A DNA stretch of 64,000 nucleotides from Acanthacorydalis orientalis (Eukaryota; Arthropoda; Insecta; Megaloptera; Corydalidae): positions 9,392,501-9,456,500 of the forward strand of contig CM068317.1 of assembly GCA_034766995.1 (NCBI GenBank). The letters are read 5' to 3'. Positions 35,835 to 45,725 of this stretch are shown here, piece by piece (positions within the stretch are counted from its first letter, which is position 1; each line of letters begins with the position of its first letter). The position numbers were made by a program, and so were the translations under genes. The notes beneath the pieces were generated by a model. The model searched no databases and was not told where the DNA came from. It worked only from the letters and a program-made list of their open reading frames with translations.

Positions 35835-35850
35835 CTATATATATATTACA
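35017..35850. other. AT-rich DNA with (TA)n
   Basis: (TA)n at 35,169-35,218 and a TA/TG tract at 35,790-35,845. An 80-codon plus frame (35,158-35,400) starts inside the microsatellite and has no domain. Confidence 0.5.
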
Positions 35851-36300
35851 AAATGTCTGCAAAAATTTGACGAAACCAAGTTCAACGTACAACTGGTTAG
35901 CGTATCGCATAAACCGCGAAACTCGAAACGAACAATTCAAACTGATTAAATAAATTCGGTTACATTCCGCACCGCAATACAAAATCCGCAACAGAAACAA
36001 ATCTCGAAGAATTCGAAGTTTTGAAACACGCAAGTACACGTCGCGAGGATGTTAAAAGAGCTGAGAACAAGCTGAAGAAGAAGCGGAAGAAAGTTTAAAT
36101 TATGCTCATAGTCGTTAACGCGACCTCTTTACGACTCGACCACAAAATTAAACGGGATTACGTTTTCCACTTCTTACAACTGGAACTTAATGTTCGTTTG
36201 TGTGGGTGTATCAATGTATGTACAGTTGTATGTGTGTGTATGGATGTGTGCGAGCCGTTTGTTGTTCGGTCTGAAGGTGTGCGAGTATAAAAATTGAACA
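35851..36300. other. GC-richer island with a small basic reading frame
   Basis: CpG-bearing sequence of balanced composition. On the plus strand, 35,946-36,098 is open for 50 codons without ATG. It ends in a strongly basic tail (AENKLKKKRKKV) before TAA. This could be the last exon of an unrecognised gene, but no convincing acceptor site is seen, and chance is possible. Other frames on both strands overlap it. Confidence 0.25.
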
Positions 36301-36359
36301 TCACACTCGTTACAAATTTATTCACAAAGCCGTACACATATTTTTCTACAAGAGATACA

Positions 36360-36396
<37 letters not shown>

Positions 36397-38058
36397 TGTG
36401 TGTGTGTGTATATGTATATATAGAGAGAGACATAGAGAGAAATTAAATTAAGCAGTTATTCTGTAATAATAATTAAATAATTAAATTTAGAATATCAATA
36501 AAAAAGGTATATTTTTGTATGAAATCAACTAATCGTCTCCTTATTTATATGACTTTAAATATTTTGAATATTATTCAGTGTTACTCTACTAGTTTCAGTT
36601 ATTTTGAATTAAAATCGATTATAAAAATGATTCAAGAAGAGTATTTAACAAGTATCAGTCATAAAATATTATTAATAACTTCCTCAATAAATATTTTAAA
36701 TTTTAAAATTAGTACAAATTATTTTTAATAAAATTTATATTTATAATGAATTATATGTATAGTTAATTTTCTTTAAATGCTACTAGCATTCAAGTTTTTA
36801 TTAGCTATTTTCCTGTCGTAAAGAAATTTTTATTTGAAAAATTGTCTTCGATTTTAAGAAAATTTCGTTATTATTTATTTGAATTAATAAATTCAAATAT
36901 TCAAATATAAAATTAAATTAAAAAGTAATTGATTAAATTTCAAATATAGTATTGGAGGAACTCATTTATGTATTAAAAAATTACAAATAAAGAACAACAA
37001 ATGTATGTCAGATTTAATTCGTGATGTAGAAAATTTTATAACCTTTTAATAAAAAGGTATTTGTTTAAATTGAAGTAAAAGTCTGTTTTAAATATAATAT
37101 TTTTTTTTATAGAAAAGGAGCTCGTGTAAGATAGTTAAATATTAAATTACAGGTTTTGTAAATTTGTTTGAAATCTCATATAAATTTGTTTAATTTTGTC
37201 AGTTATTTTTGATGTTGCTTCACTTCTACAGACAATCAATTCTGTAAACATTTTTTTAGAAGCAGGTTGATTGAAGTTACTTAATAATTAATATCAATTA
37301 TTAATTGAAAATTTTGAAACGCGTATTGAATGCTCTGACCTAAGCAAATAATTTGGTTAATGATACCTAATTAAAACAACCTTTTAATTATATATATATA
37401 TATATATATATTCTTGATACATTCTAATAAAAAAATTATATATATATATATTATTGATATATTCTAATATAAAATTATATTTATGTATTTTCATATTTAG
37501 TTATATTTTCTCTTATATTTCGATATTTAAAAATTGTGTCAATTAATTATAAAATGAAAATAATTTTTACTTTGAAAAAGTAAAGATAACAAAAACCATT
37601 CAATTATTTTTAAATATAAATATTTAAAAAGACAATTGTTTATATGAGTTTTTAATTTTTATGTACTTTTCAATTGAAAGGAAAACATTTATTTTTTATT
37701 ATTTAGAAATTTTATTTTTCCTCGATCACAGTCTATAAATTATGGCATACATTGAATATTTTATTATCAATTGAATTTTAGTAAATAACTATACAAGTAT
37801 ACTAATTAAAATCCTAGAGATCGATACAGTTTCTTAAGAAATATATTAAATTGTAAACCAATTAAAAAATACATATTTATGAAAACAAATAAATAAGATC
37901 AATATTAAAATTCATAATAATGTAAATCAATACATATTTAATTAATAGGTATATTTAATTATTAAATATATTTTCTAAACTATTATTCTTAAATTTCATT
38001 TTTAAACCACTTGACGAACTATTAAAAAATGACTCTTAAAAATAATTAATTTTTAATA
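36301..38058. other. AT-rich DNA with microsatellites
   Basis: (TA)n/(TG)n at about 36,363-36,420 and (TA)n near 37,389-37,410. A 69-codon plus frame at 36,519-36,728 is low complexity. No gene is supported. Confidence 0.5.
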
Positions 38059-38387
38059 TTAATTTGGTAAAAAATAATTACGTTTCATGTCCTTAAAATT
38101 CATGTACATTTTTCTCTTTTTTGATTTTCCTAGCTACTTTAAGTGGCCCAGAATTGTTGGATAACTTTTTTTTGCCGGTTTTATTTTTTGTCTGATCTTG
38201 CTATTTATTCTCTGTATTCGTGTAAGAAGTTGTCGAGCCTTGGGATTAAATCCCTATTATCTAGACTTTAAGATGTATTATTAGCTATATTGCTTTTATC
38301 TGTCATTTTGACTTTCTCGCTAGGAAAATTTTCAAAAAACCTAGTTAACCTTACTCTGTGATCGAATATCACCCTCCCTCTTCCCGT

Positions 38388-38443
<56 letters not shown>

Positions 38444-39064
38444 ACTATGACCTACGAAACCCCCGTAGATAGCTTGGTATAACAATTAAGCGTGGGTATA
38501 AATACAATTAACATTCTTCGTTATTTTCGTTTTTCTTCTGCTTCCATCGTGAGATGGTTTCTTCGATACGGAGATGGTCTCAGCCGTTGCCGCCTCATAT
38601 TGGATGACTAACACATAACTTTTATTCAACCTCTTAAATCGTTTTAATTCAACTAACGCCTTCAGTTGGTTATTATGAACTGAAAAAGGACACCTACGAT
38701 CTTCATTTTCAAGGCTCTCCGTCCTCAGCACGAAATTTTTGGGACCACCGTTATACTTTACATTCCTTAACAGTACCCACACCAAAAAAATCTTTTAGTT
38801 TACGAGCAGTTTCTTCTATTTCACCACCCATTTTGAACTCATACAAAATATTTGCTCGTATTTACTTCTTTTCTATTCTTATGTCAATAGTCGAATCTGA
38901 AACAAAATTAATAATAGAACCAATGTTAGTGTTACTAAAATACAGACCGAAAAATACACTTTAAAATCATATTAACATATACATGATGAAATGACAATTT
39001 CATTGAAGAAAATTAAGTTTACAATTCAGAAAAGAAAAACCTCAAATATTTTCTACCAACCTAA
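38059..39064 (-). mobile_element. Family A mini-mariner carrying a nested insertion
   Basis: Left end TTAATTTGGTAAAAAATAAT follows TA, and the right end is CTACCAACCTAA. Removing the insertion at 38,166-38,599 leaves about 570 bp, the normal size for this family. The minus strand has a 99-codon open frame (38,486-38,785) that fuses retroposon sequence to the DNA-binding linker (NFVLRTESLENEDR). It is a relic, not a gene. Confidence 0.8.
38166..38599 (-). mobile_element. Retroposon nested in a family A mariner (434 bp)
   Basis: Flanked by TTGGATAAC (38,157-38,165) and TTGGATGAC (38,600-38,608), an almost perfect 9-bp target duplication. On the minus strand it ends AATAAAACCGGC plus an A run, so a polyadenylation signal and a poly(A) tail are visible. 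It encloses a (TA)n tract (38,390-38,440) bordered by GTTAC and GTAAC. No long frame. SINE or 5'-truncated LINE; the family is not recognised. Confidence 0.7.
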
Positions 39065-39409
39065 TTCATATAACGACTCGTTGTTTAAAACATTAATATT
39101 AAAAAAAACAATACTCTATAAAACATACATTATTATATTATAAATAGGTTTTAAAATTAATTCGAAACATTTACCTAAGCATGGACTTGTGTCGAAACTA
39201 ATAGTAAAGACATACAGTTTGCTGATCCAAAGTTTACAAAAGATCCAAAAGATTACAGTTATAAAAATTATACTTTTTAAATAAATATATTTAAAAATAT
39301 ATATTGAAGATAAAAACGTATATTTTTTATCTAAATGTTCTAATTATGTAATAAAATAATGAAAAGAAACTGTAAAAGAAAAACATATTCAAGAGGGACT
39401 AAGAAGTGT

Positions 39410-40060
39410 CTTTGATACACAAATGTGAAACAACTTCGAAACGATCCTCCTCATTTCCATCTCGCCACCGACGACCGTGCTAATTTTCCCCGCTCGCGAA
39501 TTTATTCGAATTTTTAAGATTATTATTTGAAACAATACGCAAGTCTTATTAGTGTTACTCGGTAATCATATCCAGTGCGCCGTTTGCGGCGGCTGCAGCG
39601 GCGTCGGCTCGTGTGTACGACGCTTATAGCTAGCGGAGCTCCCTATGCAAATTTTATTCGTTTTGATTAGCTCGCTGGACTTTTTATGGCTTGCGAGCAG
39701 GCGAAAAAAAACACACAAAACAAATGAAAGTCGCGAAACTTTGATTGTCTGTGAAGTGTGTTGTGTGTTGGGGGATTTCTTCGTCGTATCGCTCTTTCGA
39801 CGGTGACATTATTGTCGTCACGTTGGCAGCGAACGTCTCGCTGAATAGAGAAACAAAGTCCGTGCGCCGGTTTTGCGAGCCGTTGATATGATGATTGTTG
39901 TTGAAATATTGGGATGGGTTTCGTTCTCATGAGATTTGACACTTTTATGAATGTGTCGTTTGAGTTCGTCGTTCTTCTTCGTCTTCTTTCAGTACTTCTG
40001 CTTTCTTTTCGTTTGTTCGTATATAAACGATGCGATTTTTATGCTTTCGAGGAAAAAAAA
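39410..40060. other. GC-rich island, candidate regulatory element
   Basis: The most G+C-rich part of the window (GCGCCGTTTGCGGCGGCTGC near 39,577), followed by homeodomain and POU-like motifs. The minus frame 39,667-39,942 and plus frame 40,030-40,221 have no domains. It could also be a promoter or untranslated first exon. Confidence 0.4.
39645..39652 (+). promoter_or_regulatory. POU octamer motif
   Basis: ATGCAAAT is the consensus octamer for POU factors. A TTTTTATGGC Abd-B/Cdx-type site follows at 39,681-39,690. Both sit in the GC-rich island; functional use is inferred. Confidence 0.3.
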
Positions 40061-40699
40061 TACCTAATGTAGTTCGCAGTTTCGCTCTTTATTCAAAACT
40101 ATTTTCAGTTAGCCTCACTTTCATTTGTATGCTAATTATTTGTAAGCTCCTGAGGTATAGAAACGTTTCAAAAGCAGATGTGTTTAATAAACAGACAAAT
40201 TTAGACAGAAATAGTTTTTAAAACTGACATAATCCTCATGTTACGTGAAGGTCTTGTACTATGTAATCCATTATACTATTTAAAAAACACTTAAGAACAA
40301 TGCCGCATCAACAAGAGCGGTAATTGCTTTCATTAACTATTTTTCATGAACAAAGAAAATAAAAATTATAAATATAGAATACGTTCTTGTTATAGACCTA
40401 TTTTTATTAATATTTTCTATTTTTAATAAACTTTTAAAACGGGTTTCGTTAGTAAATGTAATTGAAACTACAAACTTCTATAATAAAGTATAAAAAAATC
40501 ATCATAAATGTTCTGTGATAGAAAAAAACTATATACATTTGTAGAAATTTCATATTTTTATCAATTGTAATAGAAGGTGTTTTATGTTATTAAGTACGTA
40601 GTTCGAAATGAACAATTAAATGTATATTTATCCTTTTTTCAAATGTTTTTAATACGATAGCTTTTTAACTGAAAACTGTCGAATATATAGTTTTAATAG
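40061..40699. other. AT-rich DNA, nothing recognised
   Basis: No frame beyond a short one at the left edge and no repeat match. Confidence 0.45.
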
Positions 40700-41545
40700 A
40701 AATTACGTGCGCGGTCGTAGCTATAAATTCAAGCGACATAATTAAAATATGATATACGTTGTTTCAATAAATAAATTATTAGTATTCTTACAACACGTGT
40801 AGTTAAATGTATCGCACATCATGAATATTAAAATAAAATTATCCACGTTGACATTCAAAACTAAACATAGATGTTGTGTGACGCCACCGCGTTAAACACA
40901 ACTATTGATAAATTATATCAGAACCCCGTAATCATATTTAACATTTAATAGTGCCAATCCAATCTACCGCAACGTTACAACACATCATAATTCTTGCAAA
41001 CATACACCTGTAACAACCCGTAACGACAAATTCAAACAAAACTACAACACGGTTTTAGTCACGGTGTCAATAACGCCAATAGGTAACACCGATGTTGTAC
41101 CTAAGCCAAAGACTTGTTAACATAACTGTTGATTACACAAAGCCGACACGAAGATGAGGAGAAGGAGTCGGGCGGCATCCTGTTTGAAGTGCTTGTCTCC
41201 GAAGACGACCTCCATCCGCACCACCCTCGAACGTCGTCAGTCCCAATCTATCGAAATACGTCTGTGCCATCGGAGCGTGGCTCTCTGTTCGATGTGTGAT
41301 GGTTGCGTTGTCCGTCCCGTTCTTATACGGTCTTCGTTCGTATCCAATCACGAGGATCGGCATCAAGCATACTTCGGATAAAGGCGGTCGTAGATGTGGA
41401 ATGAGAAATAGATTGGTATTTCAAAGGAGTGCGAGGTCTCGCACCGGTTAGGTATGTTGATCGTGGCTTGTTTAACACCTGCTGTAGGTGGAATGAAAAA
41501 TAAATTTGTTCCTTTAGCGATTCTGGTTGTTTCGTCTTGTACACA
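40700..41545. other. GC-richer block, coding-like in part but unresolved
   Basis: Bases 41,133-41,544 on the minus strand have two overlapping open frames (41,323-41,544 and 41,133-41,366) with varied, non-repetitive composition. Joined by one frameshift they would cover about 410 bp. No domain is recognisable. An imperfect direct repeat (GTGGAATGAGAAATAGATT and GTGGAATGAAAAATAAATT) lies about 90 bp apart at 41,395 and 41,487. A decayed element or an exon are both possible. Confidence 0.3.
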
Positions 41546-41547
41546 CA

Positions 41548-41550
<3 letters not shown>

Positions 41551-41596
<46 letters not shown>
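41551..41596. repeat. (TA)n microsatellite
   Basis: Pure tract of 46 bp. Another TA/TG compound tract lies at 41,715-41,790. Confidence 0.95.
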
Positions 41597-41599
<3 letters not shown>

Positions 41600-41716
41600 G
41601 TATCTTTAAAGAAAACTTCATTAGGTTTATTCTGTTCTAGAATAGTTTACTTTTTTTTCTAGTTGTCTTGAAATACTTTTCAGAATCGATTGGTGCTTCA
41701 GTACTCAAAAAATATA

Positions 41717-41749
<33 letters not shown>

Positions 41750-42696
41750 CATATATGTATATATATATATGTATGTGTGTGTGTGTGTGTCATACCAATT
41801 ATTGACAGTGGAATAAGTAATATATTGTTCGAATTGAGATATTTAGACCTTTGCGTTTGTGTGTAATAAAAAATATTTTCCATTATCTAACCAAATATTT
41901 TCCAAAGTACTGACTCTTTTAATGTAAATCTTTTATGTAATTAGACATTTTTATGTATTATGAAAAAATGTGTGTTCTTTATACTTCATTTGACAGACTA
42001 TTTTCAAAATTATTCAATCTTAAAAATGACTTATAACAAAAAATAGTTAAGTTTTATTCAAAAAACCAAGTTATAAACAATCGTATTCACTCACATTTTG
42101 TAATTATAATTATGTTAACTTAATTTAACATAATTCTAGAGATTTCTTCTTCTTCAATAACGGTATTTTCTTTTTGTGTTGTTTTGATAGTACAAAAATA
42201 TTCATGGAAAATTGGCGGAATGCACGGTAACAGATCTATTATATCTTTACTTTTTTCCTTTGTAAATGGTCAGATATTCGCATAAAGTGAAAAGAATTGA
42301 TTTTTTTTGTATAGTTTCAACCTTTTTTGAGTGAAAGATTTAAAGCCAGAAATGCTGCACTATTAATAAGATGTTTTATAAAACATCTGATAGAGGTATC
42401 TTTTATGAATCTGATCCATAATATTTTCAACCAATAAATAGATTGTCTATTAATACTTTTCGTTCTCTTGATTTTCTGTAATATTCTGTAATTGATTTTT
42501 CTAAAGATTTTGTTTTCCAATAGAAATTTAATTATTCATTTAGTGCTTTAAGCAAAGAAATTGACTTAATTTAAAGGTTGTTCACTTTAGAAATAAATAT
42601 AGTTTTATACAAAAATCAGACAATTACATGTATTTTTCTAGAAAAACAAAGTATACCGGAAAGTAAGTGACTTAGTCCACTATTAAAATAAACAAA
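41597..42696. other. AT-rich DNA
   Basis: No gene is recognised. Bases 42,650-42,690 (ATACCGGAAAGTAAGTGAC) look like a possible transposon edge, but no partner end was found. Confidence 0.4.
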
Positions 42697-43129
42697 AACT
42701 CGAATTATTGAGCATAGTTCTGATTCAACTAACGCCTTCAGTTAGTCGTTATGAACTGATAAAGGACGCTCGCGACTTTCATCTTCAATGCTCTCGCCCC
42801 AGCACGAAATTTTTGGAACCAGCATTGCACCCTACGATCTTTAATAGTATCCATACCAAAAGCATCGTTTAGTTTGCGAGCAGTTTTTGCTGCTTTACCA
42901 CCCGTTTCGAACTAATTTTAAGAAATTGCTGTTATTTATTTCTTTTCCATATTTAATTCAAAAACCCAATTTGAAGCAAAATTTATAACAGAACCAAAGT
43001 AGATGTTACCAAAATACAGATTGAAAAATGCACTTTAAATGATATTAACATTAATACGATGAAATGACACTTTCATTGAAAAACATTAAGGTTAGAATTC
43101 AGAAAAAAAAAACCGCTTTTCCTACCAAC

Positions 43130-43133
<4 letters not shown>
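42697..43133 (-). mobile_element. Family A mini-mariner, one end lost
   Basis: The right end CTACCAACTTAA is followed by (TA)n. The DNA-binding linker and helix regions are alignable on the minus strand across 42,710-42,910. The end distal to the start codon is missing beyond about 42,697. Confidence 0.75.

Positions 43134-43205
<72 letters not shown>
43133..43205. repeat. (TA)n microsatellite
   Basis: Pure 72-bp tract that starts at the terminus of the adjacent mariner. Confidence 0.95.
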
Positions 43206-43208
<3 letters not shown>

Positions 43209-43322
43209 ACAGGGAGAAATATTTATATTATTATTTTTAAAAACATAAGTTTAAAATCTCAAAAATCTACTGAACAATTCTATTGAAAAGTTTATAGCTT
43301 CAGTTTTATATTATTAATATGA

Positions 43323-43327
<5 letters not shown>

Positions 43328-43391
<64 letters not shown>
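43328..43391. repeat. (TA)n microsatellite
   Basis: Pure tract of 64 bp. Confidence 0.95.
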
Positions 43392-43392
<1 letters not shown>

Positions 43393-43544
43393 CACAGAAT
43401 TGCATATATGATTAAGAATCTGTTTGATTCATTAAATATCATAAATGAATTTTTGATTTTTATTCATTTTTCTAATTATAGATTTTTTGTATTGATCGAT
43501 TAATTTTTCTTGACATTGTTTTTTTACGCATTGCACTATTTTTT

Positions 43545-44011
43545 TACATCTATTATTCAATAAGGAAATTGAAAAAATGCATGAGAATTTTGTATTGTTT
43601 ACGGCCAGCATTAGTCAATCGAGGATGACCAATTCTTCTTCATGACAACGCCCTCCCACATGTCTAACAAATGACTTTAAAAAAATTAAATGAACTGGGT
43701 TATGAAATCTTACCTTATTCTCCTTATTTTCCAGATCTGTCTCGATAAATTATCATTTTTGTAACATTTAAGTAATTTACTTCATGAAGAGGTTTTCAAA
43801 GATCAAGTATTAGCTCAAAGTGCTTTCGATGAATTCGGTAATTTCAGGACTCAAGAATTCTATCTTGTAGGAATAAACAAACTTGTTTCCCATGGTGAGA
43901 AACGTGTGCAGGCCAATGATATTTATTTTGATTAATAAATATAAATTTGAACTGATATATACATCTTTATACTCTATATGTAAAAACCGAATTTATTTTG
44001 CTCGAGCCTAA
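43545..44011 (+). mobile_element. Catalytic-half relic of family A mariner
   Basis: Plus-strand sequence resembles the Hsmar1 C-terminal half and ends in AAAACCGAATTTATTTTGC and GAGCCTAA, a diverged family A terminus next to TA. This is the only family A piece with catalytic sequence, so it may remain from the full-length source of the short copies. The 5' half is absent. Confidence 0.75.
43600..43935 (+). pseudogene. Family A transposase catalytic remnant
   Basis: LHDNA with the second catalytic Asp (codon 43,644-43,646) is followed by MTLKKLNELGYEILPYSPYF, a stop, and a shifted frame. That frame then continues to TAA at 43,933-43,935 with GINKLVS near its end. The third catalytic Asp position is lost to substitution and frameshift (DLSR-stop at about 43,733-43,747). 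It cannot be functional. Confidence 0.75.
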
Positions 44012-44065
44012 TAATAAAATTAATTTGTAAATGCTTTTAAATTATTATAAACTGCATGGATTTGA

Positions 44066-44069
<4 letters not shown>

Positions 44070-44110
<41 letters not shown>
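44070..44110. repeat. (TA)n microsatellite
   Basis: Pure tract of 41 bp. Confidence 0.9.
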
Positions 44111-44113
<3 letters not shown>

Positions 44114-44149
44114 CAAGCCTTGTACACCATTCACAATTATTAATTATGA

Positions 44150-44660
44150 TTTTAATCCGGATTTCCGAATCGGAATATAAACATTTCGAATAGTGAACGA
44201 GAAACAGCAATCGCTAACAATCAACGCAGTCAATTGTCAAACAATACTGACAACAATTAATCAGAGACAACACGACATCAATTAAACAAAACAACCATTG
44301 ATGTTTCCCTTCGGCACGACTACTGTTCGCAGGGACTCTATATTATGTATGTATGAGTGTGTGTATGTATGTGTGAGTGTGGTACCGACGACGGTGACGT
44401 TGGTATTCGACAGACGGCTGAGGCACCGTCGACGACGTCTTCCCGGTTTCGAGCAATACAAATTATTGTCTTCCTATTCAATTGAAATACGAATCGATAT
44501 TCAAACAAGACGTAGTGAATTAGGTATGCAAACTATCTATTCGATTGTTTTACGCGTTCACAAAAGGGAAATAGACGAGATGTCGAATAATCAAGAAAGG
44601 ACGAATAATTAACGAATACATGGAGTGAACCCTTTCAAGAACACGCGATCGGAACGAAAG
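44150..44660. other. GC-richer island
   Basis: CpG-bearing (GACGACGGTGACG, GGCACCGTCGACGACG) with a GTATG/TGTG tract at 44,345-44,380. The 104-codon plus frame (44,298-44,612) lacks ATG and a domain. Candidate regulatory or untranslated DNA. Confidence 0.3.
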
Positions 44661-44797
44661 ATTTCCGAATAAGATTCACAATTGATATTATTCTAAATCT
44701 CAAATTATTTCTGTAACGCATAATTTTACTAAATTGTTTCGTTATTACCTTTTTAATAAATGTTCTAGCCTTATTTTGTATCCATTGTAATGACATA

Positions 44798-45627
44798 TGA
44801 GGGCCGTTTGATAAGTATGGTAAAAAATCAAATTATACACCGTTTTTTTTCTTTTTGAAAAAATCGATTTTATTTCTCAAAATATTCTCCACTGAGGGCT
44901 ATACACTTGGTCGAGCGAGTTTGCAAAATACGCATTGACAGCGACGATGACATCCTCATTCGACAAGAATTTCTTCCTACCAAGCCACATTTTCAAGTTT
45001 GGGAAGAGGAATAAGTCACACGTGGCCAAGTCCGGAGAATAAGGCGGATGAGGAATCAATTCGACGCCTAATTGGTGCAATTTTGGCACTGTGACGGTCG
45101 ATTTGTGCGACAGTGCATTGTCCTGGTGAAAGAACATGTTTGGTACGTCAATTTTGGCAGTTTTTGTTTCAACCCTTCTTTCAAATGGACCAATAATGTT
45201 GCATAATAGGCTCATGTTATCGTTTTTCCCTCCATTAAGTAGTCGATCATGATGATTCATTGTGAATCCCAGAAAAATAGTGGCTATCACCTTTCCAGCT
45301 ATAAAACAGTTTTGGCCTTCTTTGGCGCACTATCACCAGTCGTTGACCACTGCTTTAACTGCTGCTTCCACTCAGGTGAGCAGTCATGGATCCATGTTTC
45401 ATTCACAGTGATGAATCAATTCAAAAAGGCCTGCTCATTTTTTTCCGTTTTTGCGAAAACTACTACAATGCTCGCTTCAAACATCTGTAAAACGTGAACA
45501 ACATGTTTCTTCTGGCTGAAATTTTGAATATGTTAGTTTGAAAAGTAAAACTTATTATCTGTAACGTTACCAAACGAATGGTGGCGTCAAATCAAAGAAA
45601 GTTACCAAATTTATCAAACAACCCACG
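44798..45627 (-). mobile_element. Family B mariner, catalytic-only derivative (830 bp)
   Basis: The ends are inverted: TGAGGGCCGTTTGATAAG on the left and CGTGGGTTGTTTGATAAA read from the right. TA lies outside each (44,796-44,797 and 45,628-45,629). On the minus strand the leader runs straight into the catalytic domain; the two helix-turn-helix motifs are absent, as in the 59.4-kb copy. The transposase is broken. Confidence 0.85.
44877..45290 (-). pseudogene. Family B transposase catalytic fragment
   Basis: A 137-codon frame holding FFHQDNALSHKSTVTV (second Asp) and PPYSPDLATCDLFLFP (third Asp), 34 residues apart. The first catalytic motif upstream reads VNETWIH, so the Asp is replaced by Asn, and it lies in another frame after several stops. 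The C-terminus is also altered, ending YSPQWRIF instead of the usual final helix. Inactive relic. Confidence 0.8.
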
Positions 45628-45702
45628 TATATTACTAATGTACAAACTTTCTGTAGAATACCTTTAAGATGACGATATAGTAATTAAAATACATGTAACG
45701 AC
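45628..45702. repeat. Flank shared with 25,275-25,345
   Basis: This is the counterpart of the 70-bp flank beside the other family B copy, with a few substitutions. Confidence 0.8.
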
Positions 45703-45725
45703 CCTCGTAATTAATGAAAAATTAA

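Noticed and set aside
42640..42700. ACCGGAAAGTAAGTGAC as a mariner terminus
   Set aside because: No matching inverted end, TA duplication or transposase sequence was found beside it.
44298..44612. 104-codon plus frame in the 44-kb island
   Set aside because: It has no ATG at the start, a TGTG-type repeat inside and no domain.
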